Assembly: GCA_900315175.1 (NCBI GenBank)
Contig: OMYA01000003.1
Span: 62,001 to 126,000, forward strand
Direction of reading: 5' to 3'
From: an uncultured Bacteroidales bacterium
GTDB lineage: Bacteria > Bacteroidota > Bacteroidia > Bacteroidales > F082
DNA: 64,000 nt
Shown: piece after piece, positions 1-8,080 of the stretch
Position numbering within the stretch: the first letter of the stretch is position 1
Layout of the letters: the number at the start of each line of letters is the position of its first letter
Notes under the pieces: model-generated
Told to the model about the DNA's origin: nothing
The model's database searches: none
Seen by the model: the letters and a program-made list of their open reading frames with translations, nothing else
Made by a program: the position numbers and the translations under genes

Positions 1-183
1 GATGTTGGTGCACTGTTTCTCCTTCACCATCATCATCAAAATGTCAGCGGCGCGGGCAGTGTCACGTGATGTGAATGACATTTCACGCATTGCGTCGATG
101 ATTTCTGTTGAGTCGTACTTCTTGATGTCGATGTGCTTCACGACATTCTTCAATAAGTCTTTCTTTTCAAGTTTTCTTGCCAT
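1..183 (-). CDS. Deoxyhypusine synthase-like protein, N-terminal fragment
   Basis: The minus strand reads 61 codons from an ATG at 183 to the window edge, so only the N-terminus is visible. It begins MARKLEKKDL and continues with KYDSTEIIDAM and TARAADILMMMVKEKQCTNI. This resembles the start of the deoxyhypusine/homospermidine synthase-like family, where a short helix is followed by an 'A..IL..M......CT' segment leading into the NAD-binding core. Bacterial members are thought to act on polyamines or to have unknown substrates. The NAD-binding and catalytic parts lie outside the window, so the call rests on a short stretch. A promoter-like box lies about 40 bases upstream of the start codon. 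Confidence 0.5.
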   Translation of the reverse strand, partial: MARKLEKKDLLKNVVKHIDIKKYDSTEIIDAMREMSFTSRDTARAADILMMMVKEKQCTNI

Positions 184-222
184 TTTATTTATATTTTAAT
201 TGTTATGTTTTCTTTTAATCTG

Positions 223-238
223 CAAAAATACAAAATTA
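223..238 (-). promoter_or_regulatory. Bacteroidota-type promoter for the deoxyhypusine synthase-like gene
   Basis: Read on the minus strand there are two adjoining -7 boxes, TAATTTTG (238-231) and TATTTTTG (230-223). Both match TAnnTTTG. They lie 40-55 bases upstream of the start codon at 183 in AT-rich DNA. Confidence 0.55.
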
Positions 239-272
239 ATCATTAAACAACAAAAAAATTAAAAAAATCTGA

Positions 273-312
273 TTGCAAATTGCTAATAGCTAATGGCTTT
301 TTACTATCTTTG
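273..312 (+). promoter_or_regulatory. Bacteroidota-type promoter for the thioredoxin-fold lipoprotein
   Basis: The -7 box TATCTTTG lies at 305-312, with TTG triplets at 273-275 and 280-282 in the -33 region. The likely start codon is at 329, which gives a very short leader. Confidence 0.55.
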
Positions 313-328
313 CAAAAAATATTCAAAT

Positions 329-814
329 ATGAAGAAATTATTTATAATTGGACTGGTTATCATCGCGTTTTTATCATCCTGCGGCAGTTCTGACAATAAA
401 AAAGAAACTAAAAAACAAGACACAACATCTTCAGAATCAACAACTAAAGAAAAAACTTACGTCAAAGTGATGTCGTATAACGACTTTATAAGAAAGGTTT
501 GGGATTTTGAGGCAAACGCCAGCGAATTCGTTTTCAAAGGCAATCGCCCTTGCGTCATTGACTTCTATGCCACATGGTGCGGTCCTTGCAAGATGGTCGC
601 CCCTATTTTGGAAAAATTAGCTCAAGAATATGACGGCAAAATCGATTTTTATAAAGTTGACACCGACAAAGAGCAGAAACTCGCTTCTGTGCTGAAAATA
701 CAATACTTACCAACGGTTTTCTTCGCTAACAGCGGGACTCAGCCTGACAAATCGGTAGGCGCTAAAGATGAGGCATTTTTCCGTGAACAAATCAACAAAC
801 TGTTAGGTGAATAA
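329..814 (+). CDS. Thioredoxin-fold lipoprotein
   Basis: A thiol-disulfide protein probably anchored to a membrane facing the periplasm. I take the ATG at 329 rather than an upstream in-frame start at 293, because it gives a clean lipoprotein signal: MKKLF, a hydrophobic stretch, then the lipobox-like LSSC. A charged, Ser/Thr/Lys-rich linker follows, and then a thioredoxin domain with the redox motif WCGPC and the cis-proline segment YLPT. The domain has the usual thioredoxin length of about 105 residues. Active CXXC proteins of this type reduce or isomerise disulfides in secreted proteins; the specific partner cannot be read from the sequence. The stop overlaps the start of the next gene, so the two are probably co-transcribed. 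Confidence 0.85.
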   Translation: MKKLFIIGLVIIAFLSSCGSSDNKKETKKQDTTSSESTTKEKTYVKVMSYNDFIRKVWDFEANASEFVFKGNRPCVIDFYATWCGPCKMVAPILEKLAQEYDGKIDFYKVDTDKEQKLASVLKIQYLPTVFFANSGTQPDKSVGAKDEAFFREQINKLLGE

Positions 815-1427
815 CATCTTTCCGACATCTTATCTCCCTGGTATTCAGTATGTTGCGCTTTTTTTAAAAAACGAAGCGCCTAAAATCGAATTGTTCGAGA
901 CATATCAAAAGCAGTCGTGCCGTACCCGTTGTAACGTCATGACTGCCAATGGCTTACAGACTTTGACAGTGCCCATCGTGAAGACCTATGGCAACCACAC
1001 TTTAACCAAGGACATTGCGATAAGCTACCGAGAGCCTTGGCAGCAGATTCACCAGCGTTGTCTCGAGGCTGCATATCGCAAAACGCCTTATTTCGAGTAC
1101 TATTTCTCTTACCTTGAGAAGGCTTTTTCGACAAAATTCGACAGGCTCATCGACCTCAATGAGTTTTGTTTGAAATTCATCCTTAAAGTGTTGAAAATCA
1201 ACAAAGAAATCGTTTACACCGAAGATTTTGAGCCAATCTCAGATGCAAACGATTATCGTGTTTATTTGTCAAAATGGTCGCCAGAAGGCACCAATTTCCC
1301 GAAATATTATCAAGTCTTCGATGACAGGCAGCCTTTCGTGTCAAATTTGTCTGTAATAGACCTTATTTTCAACGAAGGACCCGACACATCCAACTATCTC
1401 TCCACCCTCCCCTCTTTTAACTTTTAA
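807..1427 (+). CDS. WbqC-like family protein
   Basis: A 206-residue protein resembling the WbqC family, which is often found with polysaccharide or aminosugar genes and whose biochemical role is poorly defined. Visible family features are the N-terminal PTSYLPGIQYVALFL segment, the SCRTRCNVMTANGLQTLTVPI segment (a WbqC hallmark, here of the form 'R....A.G...L..P'), and a C-terminal region with Tyr, Trp and Asp. The start is a GTG at 807 that overlaps the preceding stop by 8 bases. The last codons and the stop lie inside a short tandem repeat shared with the end of the opposing gene. No signal peptide or membrane segment is seen, so it is probably cytoplasmic. Confidence 0.75.
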   Translation: MNNIFPTSYLPGIQYVALFLKNEAPKIELFETYQKQSCRTRCNVMTANGLQTLTVPIVKTYGNHTLTKDIAISYREPWQQIHQRCLEAAYRKTPYFEYYFSYLEKAFSTKFDRLIDLNEFCLKFILKVLKINKEIVYTEDFEPISDANDYRVYLSKWSPEGTNFPKYYQVFDDRQPFVSNLSVIDLIFNEGPDTSNYLSTLPSFNF

Positions 1428-1455
1428 CTCTTAACTCTTAACCCTTAACTCTTTA
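1414..1455. repeat. 7-bp tandem repeat (TTAACTC units) at a convergent gene junction
   Basis: About five imperfect copies of TTAACTC lie between the converging stops at 1425-1427 and 1453-1455, and both stop codons are part of the array. The same unit on the other strand (AGTTAAG) is repeated at 38984-39016. Confidence 0.8.
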
Positions 1456-3516
1456 ATCCGGATACGCTATCCTCACATGGTATATGCTCATCAGCTTCTT
1501 TTTCAGCACTTTCTTCGTCATGGTGATGTCGTGGAAGGTGATGTTGGTGTTGTCGAACTGGTTGGCTTTCATCTGACCGTCTATTATGTTGTCGACGAGT
1601 TTGTTGAGCGATTCCTCGGTCTTTTCGCTCATGCTTCGTGAGGCGGCTTCAACGGCGTCGCACATCATCAAAACCGCTGTTTCCTTTGAGAATGGCAGCG
1701 GACCAGGATATTTAAACTCTTCTTCATCAACGCCATCAGGGTTTTCGCGCATTTCCATCTGATAGAAATACTCAGTGCGACGAGTGCCGTGGTGCGTCCT
1801 CACAAAGTCGATAATCTGCTCCGGAATATGGTATTTCCTGCAGATTTCAATACCATCAATAACATGGCTGATGATAATTTGCGCGCTTTCGGCATACGAC
1901 ACATCATCATGAGGATTGTATTTGCCGTTCTGATTTTCAATGAAATAGAACGGATTACGCGTCTTTCCGATATCGTGATACATAGCGCCAGTGCGGACTA
2001 GCAAAGGATTGCCACCTATATTATATATGACCTCCTCACAGAGGTCTGCCACCTGCATCACATGTTGGAACGTGCCTGGTGCGTCTGATGCCAATTTCCG
2101 CAATAGCGGGCTGTTGGTATTGCTCAACTCAAGCAACGAAAGATCAGTGACAAAGCCAAAAATGCGCTCAAACAAAAACGCCAAAGGAAGAGCTAACATT
2201 GTAAAGAAGGCGTTACCGCCATATATCATGATGACCGTCCAGTCGAAAGAGTCAAAACCACCATCAAAAATAAGCATCATGCCGAGATAAACAATGACAT
2301 AAGTGGCGAAAACAGCCAGCGAGGTGCCGAAATAACTGGCTCGACGCGTGCGTTTGGTCATGCTGAAGATTGCGACAAACGACACCAGCATCTGGACAAA
2401 GAAATACTGGAACGGGTTTAGCACCGCCAAACTTATGATTATCAATGTCATAACCTGCACAATGATAGATATTCTGGCATCAAAGAACGTCATAAGCAGT
2501 ATTGCCATAATGGCAACAGGCATCAGGAAAATCATTGATGGCGCATATCGTATCAGAATCAGCGACGGGACTATCGTCAGCAACATCAGCAAAAGAATGA
2601 GGTTGATGTAACGCAACTGCTCGAATATGTCAGGGCGTAACATCTTGAGTGTCAGATATAAAGCCAAGAAAACTATGCTTACCAAAAGCAGCTGTCCATA
2701 TAACATGTAATTTCTGCTGAAGAAATTTTTGGCGGTGATATCGGCGTATTCTCGCTGTAATGAAGTGATAATCTGAAACTTCTCATCTGTCACAATCTCC
2801 CCTTCCATAATGATGAGCTCATCTTTCTGAACCATCCCGAAAGTGAGCATGATGTTGTCGACAGCCATTTTCTCCGCCTGTTTCGTCATGCTTTCAGAAT
2901 ATATCACATTTTGACGCAAAGAGTTATGTAACAAATTGCTAATCAATTGCAAAGTTTTATAGTCAGAGATATGCGTCAGCTTGCCTTGAATATAAGCCGA
3001 AGCTGTTGCCATGGTGTTCAAATCCTCGTATCTGCACTTGGTTTGCACCTTATTTCTCACCACAACGACCATCTCATCACCTTTGAAATTGTTTGTACGG
3101 TTGTTTTTCGCCACAATTCCATTATTCTCGATATGATCGTAAACATACAGTATAAGATTTCTGTAATACTCCTTGTCGCCGATTGTATCAACCCATTGAT
3201 ATTCAAAGTCTTTTAACAGTTTTTCACGACCATTTTCAGTACCGAGAGCATCAAAAACAAAAATCGGCTCAACGCTCTTCAAAGCCTCTTCTTTTTCTTT
3301 TTTCACGGCATCATCCGATTTGTATATCGGGAAGTTGAACGGGGCATAAAGGCTTTCGTGCGGCCAAGGGCGCATTTTCTGATATTCATACTTAAATTTG
3401 ACGTTCCTCGGCATCAGAAGAACGACTATCACAATGGCTAAAACAAAAGCCAAGACCTTCATTATGTCATAATATGAATGACGGATCTTTTCTATCACAG
3501 CCTTTATCTTATTCAT
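1453..3516 (-). CDS. 7TM-HD domain protein, PgpH/YqfF-like cyclic dinucleotide phosphodiesterase
   Basis: An integral membrane phosphodiesterase of the 7TM-HD family. Characterised Gram-positive members (PgpH) hydrolyse c-di-AMP; Bacteroidota homologues are assigned by similarity. I place the start at the ATG at 3516 (MNKIKAVIEK), 16 codons after the longest reading frame begins. Order of parts: one membrane helix near residues 18-36, an extracytoplasmic domain of about 230 residues, seven closely spaced membrane helices, then a cytoplasmic HD domain. That domain contains TGAMYHDIGK (the HD metal ligands), a downstream His in ISHVIDG, and FVRTHHGT. Full length is about 687 residues, normal for the family. 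The C-terminus ends in the tandem repeat shared with the opposing gene. Confidence in the family is high; the exact nucleotide substrate is not visible. Confidence 0.88.
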   Translation of the reverse strand: MNKIKAVIEKIRHSYYDIMKVLAFVLAIVIVVLLMPRNVKFKYEYQKMRPWPHESLYAPFNFPIYKSDDAVKKEKEEALKSVEPIFVFDALGTENGREKLLKDFEYQWVDTIGDKEYYRNLILYVYDHIENNGIVAKNNRTNNFKGDEMVVVVRNKVQTKCRYEDLNTMATASAYIQGKLTHISDYKTLQLISNLLHNSLRQNVIYSESMTKQAEKMAVDNIMLTFGMVQKDELIIMEGEIVTDEKFQIITSLQREYADITAKNFFSRNYMLYGQLLLVSIVFLALYLTLKMLRPDIFEQLRYINLILLLMLLTIVPSLILIRYAPSMIFLMPVAIMAILLMTFFDARISIIVQVMTLIIISLAVLNPFQYFFVQMLVSFVAIFSMTKRTRRASYFGTSLAVFATYVIVYLGMMLIFDGGFDSFDWTVIMIYGGNAFFTMLALPLAFLFERIFGFVTDLSLLELSNTNSPLLRKLASDAPGTFQHVMQVADLCEEVIYNIGGNPLLVRTGAMYHDIGKTRNPFYFIENQNGKYNPHDDVSYAESAQIIISHVIDGIEICRKYHIPEQIIDFVRTHHGTRRTEYFYQMEMRENPDGVDEEEFKYPGPLPFSKETAVLMMCDAVEAASRSMSEKTEESLNKLVDNIIDGQMKANQFDNTNITFHDITMTKKVLKKKLMSIYHVRIAYPD

Positions 3517-3569
3517 AATCAATAATTTAAAAATAAAACAAGTTATTTTTTCAAAACAAATCAAATAAC

Positions 3570-3601
3570 TTGTAAAAATACGGAAATTTCTTGTAACTTT
3601 G
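3570..3601 (+). promoter_or_regulatory. Bacteroidota-type promoter for the NlpC/P60 gene
   Basis: The -7 box TAACTTTG lies at 3594-3601, with TTG at 3570-3572 about 21 bases upstream. The start codon at 3619 follows 17 bases after the box. Confidence 0.6.
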
Positions 3602-3618
3602 CAAAAAAAGTTTGATTT

Positions 3619-4317
3619 ATGTTTGGAATCTGCACTTTATCGGCGATTAGCGTGCGAAAAGAGCCGCGTCACGAAAGCGAGCTGGTGACTGAATTGCTGT
3701 TCAACGACTTATATGAAGTTTTGGAGCATAATGGCGACTGGCTTTATATCAAGATGGAGTATGACGGCTACGAAGGCTGGATCAGAAGCCTGCAACACTT
3801 TGAGATTCAGGAAGATGCGTACAAAGCACTGGCTGCAAGCGATTGCTATGTCGTCAACAATCCGATTGAGCTTTATGATTCCAAAATTTTGACTTTCGGA
3901 ACGACCATTTATTCAAAAGACAAGTGCTGCATCGAGGCTAACAGCTTCATTAACAACGCATTAAAGCTGCTTGACGTGCCTTATCGCTGGGGTGGAAAAA
4001 CCGTTTTCGGCATCGACTGCTCGGCTTTCGTACAGCTCTGCGCGAAAACTATTGGAATTAAACTCCCGAGAGACGCCTCACAGCAGGTGGAATGCGGTGA
4101 AGACGTGTATTTCCTTACAGAGGCGCGACCTGGCGACATCGCGTTTTTTGAAAACGAAGAACATCATATAGTTCACGTCGGCATTATTTTAGATGACGAG
4201 AAAATCATTCATGCATCAGGCAAAGTGAGGATTGATTCGCTTGACCAGACAGGCATTTTCAATAAGGAGTTAGGGAAACACACACATTTTTTGAGTGCAA
4301 TAAAACGCATTGTTTGA
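3619..4317 (+). CDS. NlpC/P60 (C40) family peptidoglycan hydrolase with SH3-like domain
   Basis: A 232-residue cysteine peptidase of the type that cuts gamma-D-Glu-diamino acid bonds in cell-wall peptides. Residues 1-60 look like a bacterial SH3 domain (SVRKEPRHESELVTELL then GYEGWIR). The catalytic domain runs from about residue 105, with the catalytic Cys134 in GIDCSAFVQL, His186 in IVHVGI and His198 in IIHASG. There is no signal peptide. This is common in cytoplasmic, dipeptidyl-peptidase VI-like members that recycle muropeptides, so I favour a recycling role over a secreted one. It has its own promoter and converges on the methyltransferase gene, with a REP-like inverted repeat between them. 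Confidence 0.87.
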   Translation: MFGICTLSAISVRKEPRHESELVTELLFNDLYEVLEHNGDWLYIKMEYDGYEGWIRSLQHFEIQEDAYKALAASDCYVVNNPIELYDSKILTFGTTIYSKDKCCIEANSFINNALKLLDVPYRWGGKTVFGIDCSAFVQLCAKTIGIKLPRDASQQVECGEDVYFLTEARPGDIAFFENEEHHIVHVGIILDDEKIIHASGKVRIDSLDQTGIFNKELGKHTHFLSAIKRIV

Positions 4318-4318
4318 G

Positions 4319-4400
4319 GTTCCTCACCCCTGCGGGGCTCGGAATGACAATGCTCACAGTGGTAACGCTGTCATTCCGAGCGCGAAGCGCGAGGAATCTC
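4319..4400. repeat. REP-like inverted repeat between convergent genes
   Basis: The left arm (4319-4350) contains CTCGGAATGACA and the right arm (4369-4400) contains TGTCATTCCGAG followed by a short GCGCGAAGCGC palindrome and GAGGAATCTC. The arms are largely complementary, so the transcript can fold on either strand. The right arm encodes the last residues and the stop of the methyltransferase. Confidence 0.8.
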
Positions 4401-6206
4401 AAACAATTTAGCCACTTCATTATCAATAACTTCCATCGCCTCTTTATTCCCTTTCAGCACTTCATCAACCAATTGAGTTAAACGCTTATCAGTTTCTTCA
4501 GAAATCTCTGGGAATGGCAGCTCCATAAGGTTTCCTTTAAGGATTTTTATCTCTCCGAAAAGCGATTTATATAGGAATGTGAAAAGTTCGCTATTCAAAA
4601 ATGCAAGCACCGTCTTTACCGACATTCCAGGAATGCGCGGAATGAGAATATTGGCACTGTTTAAGAACAGGCTGCCACTGCCATCATAGGCAAAAATGAG
4701 GTTTTTCGAGATGAACTTATACACGAGTTTTTCTTCTGCACGATAAATCTCATCTTTCGCAACTTGTTGATATTCTGCGCGTTTGTATTTTACAAAACAT
4801 TTTGGCTGTCTCAAAGTATAAGCCTCGATTTCTTTTCCGGTGTAAATCGGCTCCATACCCCTGCCCTGCTTGAGTTTCAGATGTTTTTTATTGTCGCCTG
4901 TAACAATGCCGAGTCCCCAAATTGAATCTTTCAAAGTGTACTTCCCTTTTGCAAGTATTTTTTTCACTTTTTCAAGTTCCGAATCATATAACAGATTGAA
5001 ATTCAAGTTTTTAGCGAGATAGAAGGCATCTTTAGAAACGAGACTGTTTTTTACGTCATTTCGAGCGGATGAACCTATTTTACCGTCATTTTGAGCGGAT
5101 GAACTTTTTTTGCCGTCATTTCGAGCGAAGCGAAGCGTAGTCGAGAAATCTCTAACAACTATTACGTTATTATTTGCTTGAGATTTCTCCACTCCCTGCG
5201 GTCGGTCGAAATGACGGGCACATTGTATGTCAAAGTATTTTGTTTGAACACCTGAAAATGTGCCATCATACAATGTAATAGACTGAATATCAGTGTTTTC
5301 GAGCAGGAATTGGCGGAATTTCTTATGAGTCTTCACATTCATCACCGATTCAGGTAGCAAAAATCTGATTGTACCGCCATCCACAAGCTGATTGAAGGCT
5401 TTTTCAAAGAAGAAAGAGAAGCTTTCTCTGGTGGAAATGGGATTGCCTTTTTTATCAAAAATAGCGGCACCCCACGGTGGGTTACTGATGATATAATCGA
5501 AGGATTTATGTGTCCAATTAGTATTAGAGTAACACTTTAAGTAATCGCAGCAAACAACTTGAGGCTCAAATATTTCCGCTTTGAATTTTAATAGTATATT
5601 TATCTTCGCTATCATCACTGCGATTGAGTCGTTGTCGCAAGCGAAGATCTGATTTGGCGAAGCATTTTCAAGTGCCATGATAAACGCGCCGCTACCGCAA
5701 CAAGGGTCGAAAAAAGTCTGATTTTTCGAGAAATCGAGGTCTTTGACCATGTTCTCAGCCACCGAATAAGGTGTGTAGTAAGAGCCTTTGCGGTTTTTCT
5801 CGCCTTCGAGCATGAAACACTGGTAAAGCAGACCGAGGAGATCATGTTCATCCGCAGGCAGCGGCGGCGGCACTAAGGGCTTTAAAGCCATTAAGGGCGT
5901 TAAGGGCTTTAATGCCGCCGCAACGTGAGGTTTTTCAAGTATTCCAGCTTCTTTCAGAAGCTTAACTCCCACAGAATATATCACTTCCTCAACTTTGTAA
6001 TTCTGTTCTTTACAGAAATTCACAAAGCATTGAATATCAGCGATATTAGCTTTATTTGAAAAATATTCGACAGGTAAAATCGTCTTGGTGGACAGCTGTT
6101 TATTTGCGCGCGACATCAGCCTGCCGCCGCCGTTGGAATGCAGCCGTTTCCAGTTGCGGCTCGTAGCCTCGGAAATCACAGGTCGGATGATGTCGTTTTC
6201 TTTCAC
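4371..6206 (-). CDS. Orphan N6-adenine DNA methyltransferase with repeat-derived insert
   Basis: A class I SAM-dependent DNA adenine methyltransferase of the Eco57I/TaqI-like type. The N-terminus has IIRPVISEATSRNWKRL and a SRANK segment seen in this family. GSYYTP (residues 141-146), motif I DPCCGSGAF (167-175), and the catalytic NPPW (242-245) follow. The C-terminal third would form the DNA-recognition domain. No endonuclease domain or neighbouring restriction gene is visible, so it may be an epigenetic or anti-restriction enzyme. Two oddities: residues about 330-384 are translated from a REP-like element (RDFSTTLRFARNDG and ARNDV-type copies), and residues about 96-117 are a KPL-rich tandem repeat. 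The last ten residues also come from a REP arm. Whether the enzyme is still active is unclear. Confidence 0.82.
   Translation of the reverse strand: MKENDIIRPVISEATSRNWKRLHSNGGGRLMSRANKQLSTKTILPVEYFSNKANIADIQCFVNFCKEQNYKVEEVIYSVGVKLLKEAGILEKPHVAAALKPLTPLMALKPLVPPPLPADEHDLLGLLYQCFMLEGEKNRKGSYYTPYSVAENMVKDLDFSKNQTFFDPCCGSGAFIMALENASPNQIFACDNDSIAVMIAKINILLKFKAEIFEPQVVCCDYLKCYSNTNWTHKSFDYIISNPPWGAAIFDKKGNPISTRESFSFFFEKAFNQLVDGGTIRFLLPESVMNVKTHKKFRQFLLENTDIQSITLYDGTFSGVQTKYFDIQCARHFDRPQGVEKSQANNNVIVVRDFSTTLRFARNDGKKSSSAQNDGKIGSSARNDVKNSLVSKDAFYLAKNLNFNLLYDSELEKVKKILAKGKYTLKDSIWGLGIVTGDNKKHLKLKQGRGMEPIYTGKEIEAYTLRQPKCFVKYKRAEYQQVAKDEIYRAEEKLVYKFISKNLIFAYDGSGSLFLNSANILIPRIPGMSVKTVLAFLNSELFTFLYKSLFGEIKILKGNLMELPFPEISEETDKRLTQLVDEVLKGNKEAMEVIDNEVAKLFEIPRASRSE
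5054..5218. repeat. REP-like element array inside the methyltransferase gene
   Basis: Two truncated copies of CGTCATTTCGAGCGGATGAAC-like sequence (5054-5074, 5083-5104) precede a full copy (5113-5152). An inverted copy follows, ending GGTCGAAATGACGGG (5180-5218). The whole block keeps the host reading frame open on the minus strand. Confidence 0.85.
5869..5925. repeat. Short direct repeat within the methyltransferase gene
   Basis: TAAGGGCTTTAA occurs near 5876 and again near 5910, with the related TTAAGGGCGTTAA between them. On the coding strand this gives a repeated AALKPL-like peptide at about residues 96-117, just before the SAM-binding region. Confidence 0.65.
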
Positions 6207-6219
6207 AAATATTTTTTTG

Positions 6220-6227
6220 CAAAAATA
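6220..6227 (-). promoter_or_regulatory. Promoter -7 box for the methyltransferase
   Basis: TATTTTTG read on the minus strand, 14 bases upstream of the start codon at 6206. It is divergent from the pruA promoter. Confidence 0.5.
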
Positions 6228-6260
6228 TTAATTTTCGGTATAATTTCTCAAAAAAATTTC

Positions 6261-6268
6261 TAAATTTG
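6261..6268 (+). promoter_or_regulatory. Promoter -7 box for pruA
   Basis: TAAATTTG matches TAnnTTTG exactly and lies 43 bases upstream of the start codon at 6312. Confidence 0.55.
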
Positions 6269-6311
6269 CACTTCAAAATATGAAAATTATTAACCTTTAA
6301 ATAATTAACTC

Positions 6312-7940
6312 ATGAATAACGCATTATTTCAATTTGCACATCCTGCTAACGAGCCTGTGAAAGAATACAGACCGGGCAGCCCTGAGCGCATCGCTTTGGA
6401 GAAAGAACTCGAAAAACAGTCGAAGGAAGTAGTGGAGATTCCTATCATCATCGGTGGTAAGGAAATCCATACCGGCGACATGGGCGAAGTGGTCATGCCA
6501 CATAACCATAAGCATGTGATTGCAAAATACCATAAAGTCGGCGAAAAAGAAGTCAACATGGCTATCGACGCCGCTCTTAAAGCCAAGAAAGACTGGGAAA
6601 ACACCCCATGGATTGAGAGAGCTTCCATCATGGCACGTATCGGTCAGCTTTTGGCAACCAAATACCGTGCACGCATCAACGCTGCATGTATGTTAGGTCA
6701 GAGCAAGAACGCTTTCCAGGCTGAAATCGACTCGGCTTGCGAGACCATCGACTTCTACCGTTTCAACAACTATTATGCAGGCAACCTCTATTCAGAGCAG
6801 CCTTCTTCAACGCCAGACCAGCTCAACCGCGTGGAATACCGCCCACTGGAAGGTTTCATCATGGCTGTGACACCATTTAACTTCACCTCCATCGCATCGA
6901 ACCTCAACATGACCCCGGCATTGATGGGTAACACCACAATCTGGAAACCATCAACGACAGCATTGCTTTCGAACTATCACATCATGCAAATAGCAATGGA
7001 AGCCGGTCTTCCAGCTGGCGTCGTGAACTTCCTGCCAGGCAAGGGCTCGTTGATCGGCGGTGTCGCCTTGAACAACCCGAACCTCGCCGGTATCCACTTC
7101 ACCGGTTCGACAGCCACATTCCAGGGCTTATGGAAGGGCGTAGGCGTGAATATAGCCAATTACAAGTCATATCCGCGTCTCGTCGGTGAGACAGGCGGCA
7201 AGGACTTCATCTTCGCTCACAGCTCGGCAAATCCACGCGAGGTGGCATGCGCCATCGTCCGCGGAGCCTTCGAATATCAAGGCCAGAAATGCTCGGCAGC
7301 ATCACGCGCATATATCCCTGCATCAATGTGGAACGAGGTGAAACAGATCGTCGGCGACATGCTCAGCACAATCAAGATGGGCGACGTCACTGACTTCACC
7401 AACTACGTCAACGCTGTCATCGATGAGGCTTCATTCGACAACTGCAAGGGCTACATCGACAGAGCAAAAGCCAGCAAAGACGCGGAAATAGTGTTCGGCG
7501 GCACATGCGACAAGAGCGTCGGTTACTTCGTCGAGCCTACAGTCATCCTCGCCAAGGTGCCGAACTACGAGTCAATGGCTCAGGAGATCTTCGGACCTAT
7601 CATCACCATCTACGTGTACGACGACAAGAAATATGAGGAAACACTGGAACTCTGCGACACGACATCACCTTACGCATTGACAGGAGCCATCTTCGTCAAC
7701 GACCTCAAGGCACGTCAGCTCGCCGACCAGAAGCTCAAATATTCAGCAGGCAACTTCTACATCAACGACAAGCCTACGGGTGCCGTCGTGGGATGCCAGC
7801 CATTCGGCGGCTCACGCGCATCAGGCACCAACGACAAGGCAGGCGGTCTGTGGAACCTTATCCGCTGGACCAACCCGCGCGCCATCAAGGAGACATTCGT
7901 GCCGGCAACAGAGTACGGATATCCTTTCCTCGCGAAATAA
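6312..7940 (+). CDS. pruA: L-glutamate gamma-semialdehyde (1-pyrroline-5-carboxylate) dehydrogenase
   Basis: Oxidises glutamate gamma-semialdehyde, formed from proline or arginine breakdown, to glutamate with NAD+. The 542-residue protein is a full-length aldehyde dehydrogenase. It shows the substrate-domain start HNHKHVIAKYHK, the cofactor segment AVTPFNFTSIASNLN, HFTGSTATFQ, the general-base Glu293 in GETGGKDF, and the nucleophile Cys327 in GQKCSAASR. The C-terminal NDKPTGAVVGCQPFGGSRASGTNDKAG-type region is typical of this subfamily rather than of other aldehyde dehydrogenases. It stands alone with its own promoter and a strong downstream hairpin. No proline dehydrogenase is nearby, so it is not the fused PutA form. 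In Bacteroidota it commonly serves amino-acid catabolism. Confidence 0.95.
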   Translation: MNNALFQFAHPANEPVKEYRPGSPERIALEKELEKQSKEVVEIPIIIGGKEIHTGDMGEVVMPHNHKHVIAKYHKVGEKEVNMAIDAALKAKKDWENTPWIERASIMARIGQLLATKYRARINAACMLGQSKNAFQAEIDSACETIDFYRFNNYYAGNLYSEQPSSTPDQLNRVEYRPLEGFIMAVTPFNFTSIASNLNMTPALMGNTTIWKPSTTALLSNYHIMQIAMEAGLPAGVVNFLPGKGSLIGGVALNNPNLAGIHFTGSTATFQGLWKGVGVNIANYKSYPRLVGETGGKDFIFAHSSANPREVACAIVRGAFEYQGQKCSAASRAYIPASMWNEVKQIVGDMLSTIKMGDVTDFTNYVNAVIDEASFDNCKGYIDRAKASKDAEIVFGGTCDKSVGYFVEPTVILAKVPNYESMAQEIFGPIITIYVYDDKKYEETLELCDTTSPYALTGAIFVNDLKARQLADQKLKYSAGNFYINDKPTGAVVGCQPFGGSRASGTNDKAGGLWNLIRWTNPRAIKETFVPATEYGYPFLAK

Positions 7941-7942
7941 GG

Positions 7943-8080
7943 AGATTCCTCACCCCTAACGGGGTTCGGAATGACAATTTAATTCATGATTAGAATTATG
8001 GCGCGGCGTTCACGCCGCGCCATAATTTTTCTCAAATTTGATTGTCATTCCGAGCGAAACGAAGTGGAGCGAGGCATCTT
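7943..8080. repeat. REP-like inverted repeat with a nested hairpin
   Basis: The outer arms are GGTTCGGAATGACAAT (left, ending about 7978) and ATTGTCATTCCGAGCGAAAC (right, from 8041). They enclose the hairpin at 7994-8027. The element separates the convergent pruA and methyltransferase genes, like the element at 4319-4400. Confidence 0.8.
7994..8030 (+). terminator. Intrinsic terminator after pruA
   Basis: A perfect 15-bp stem (AATTATGGCGCGGCG at 7994-8008 with its complement at 8013-8027) and a TTCA loop are followed by T residues to 8030. The GC-rich core and T tract fit rho-independent termination on the plus strand. Confidence 0.8.

Noticed and set aside
2..199. Plus-strand 65-residue reading frame at the window start
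   Set aside because: The opposite strand gives a promoter, a start codon and a family-like protein; the plus-strand frame is its shadow.
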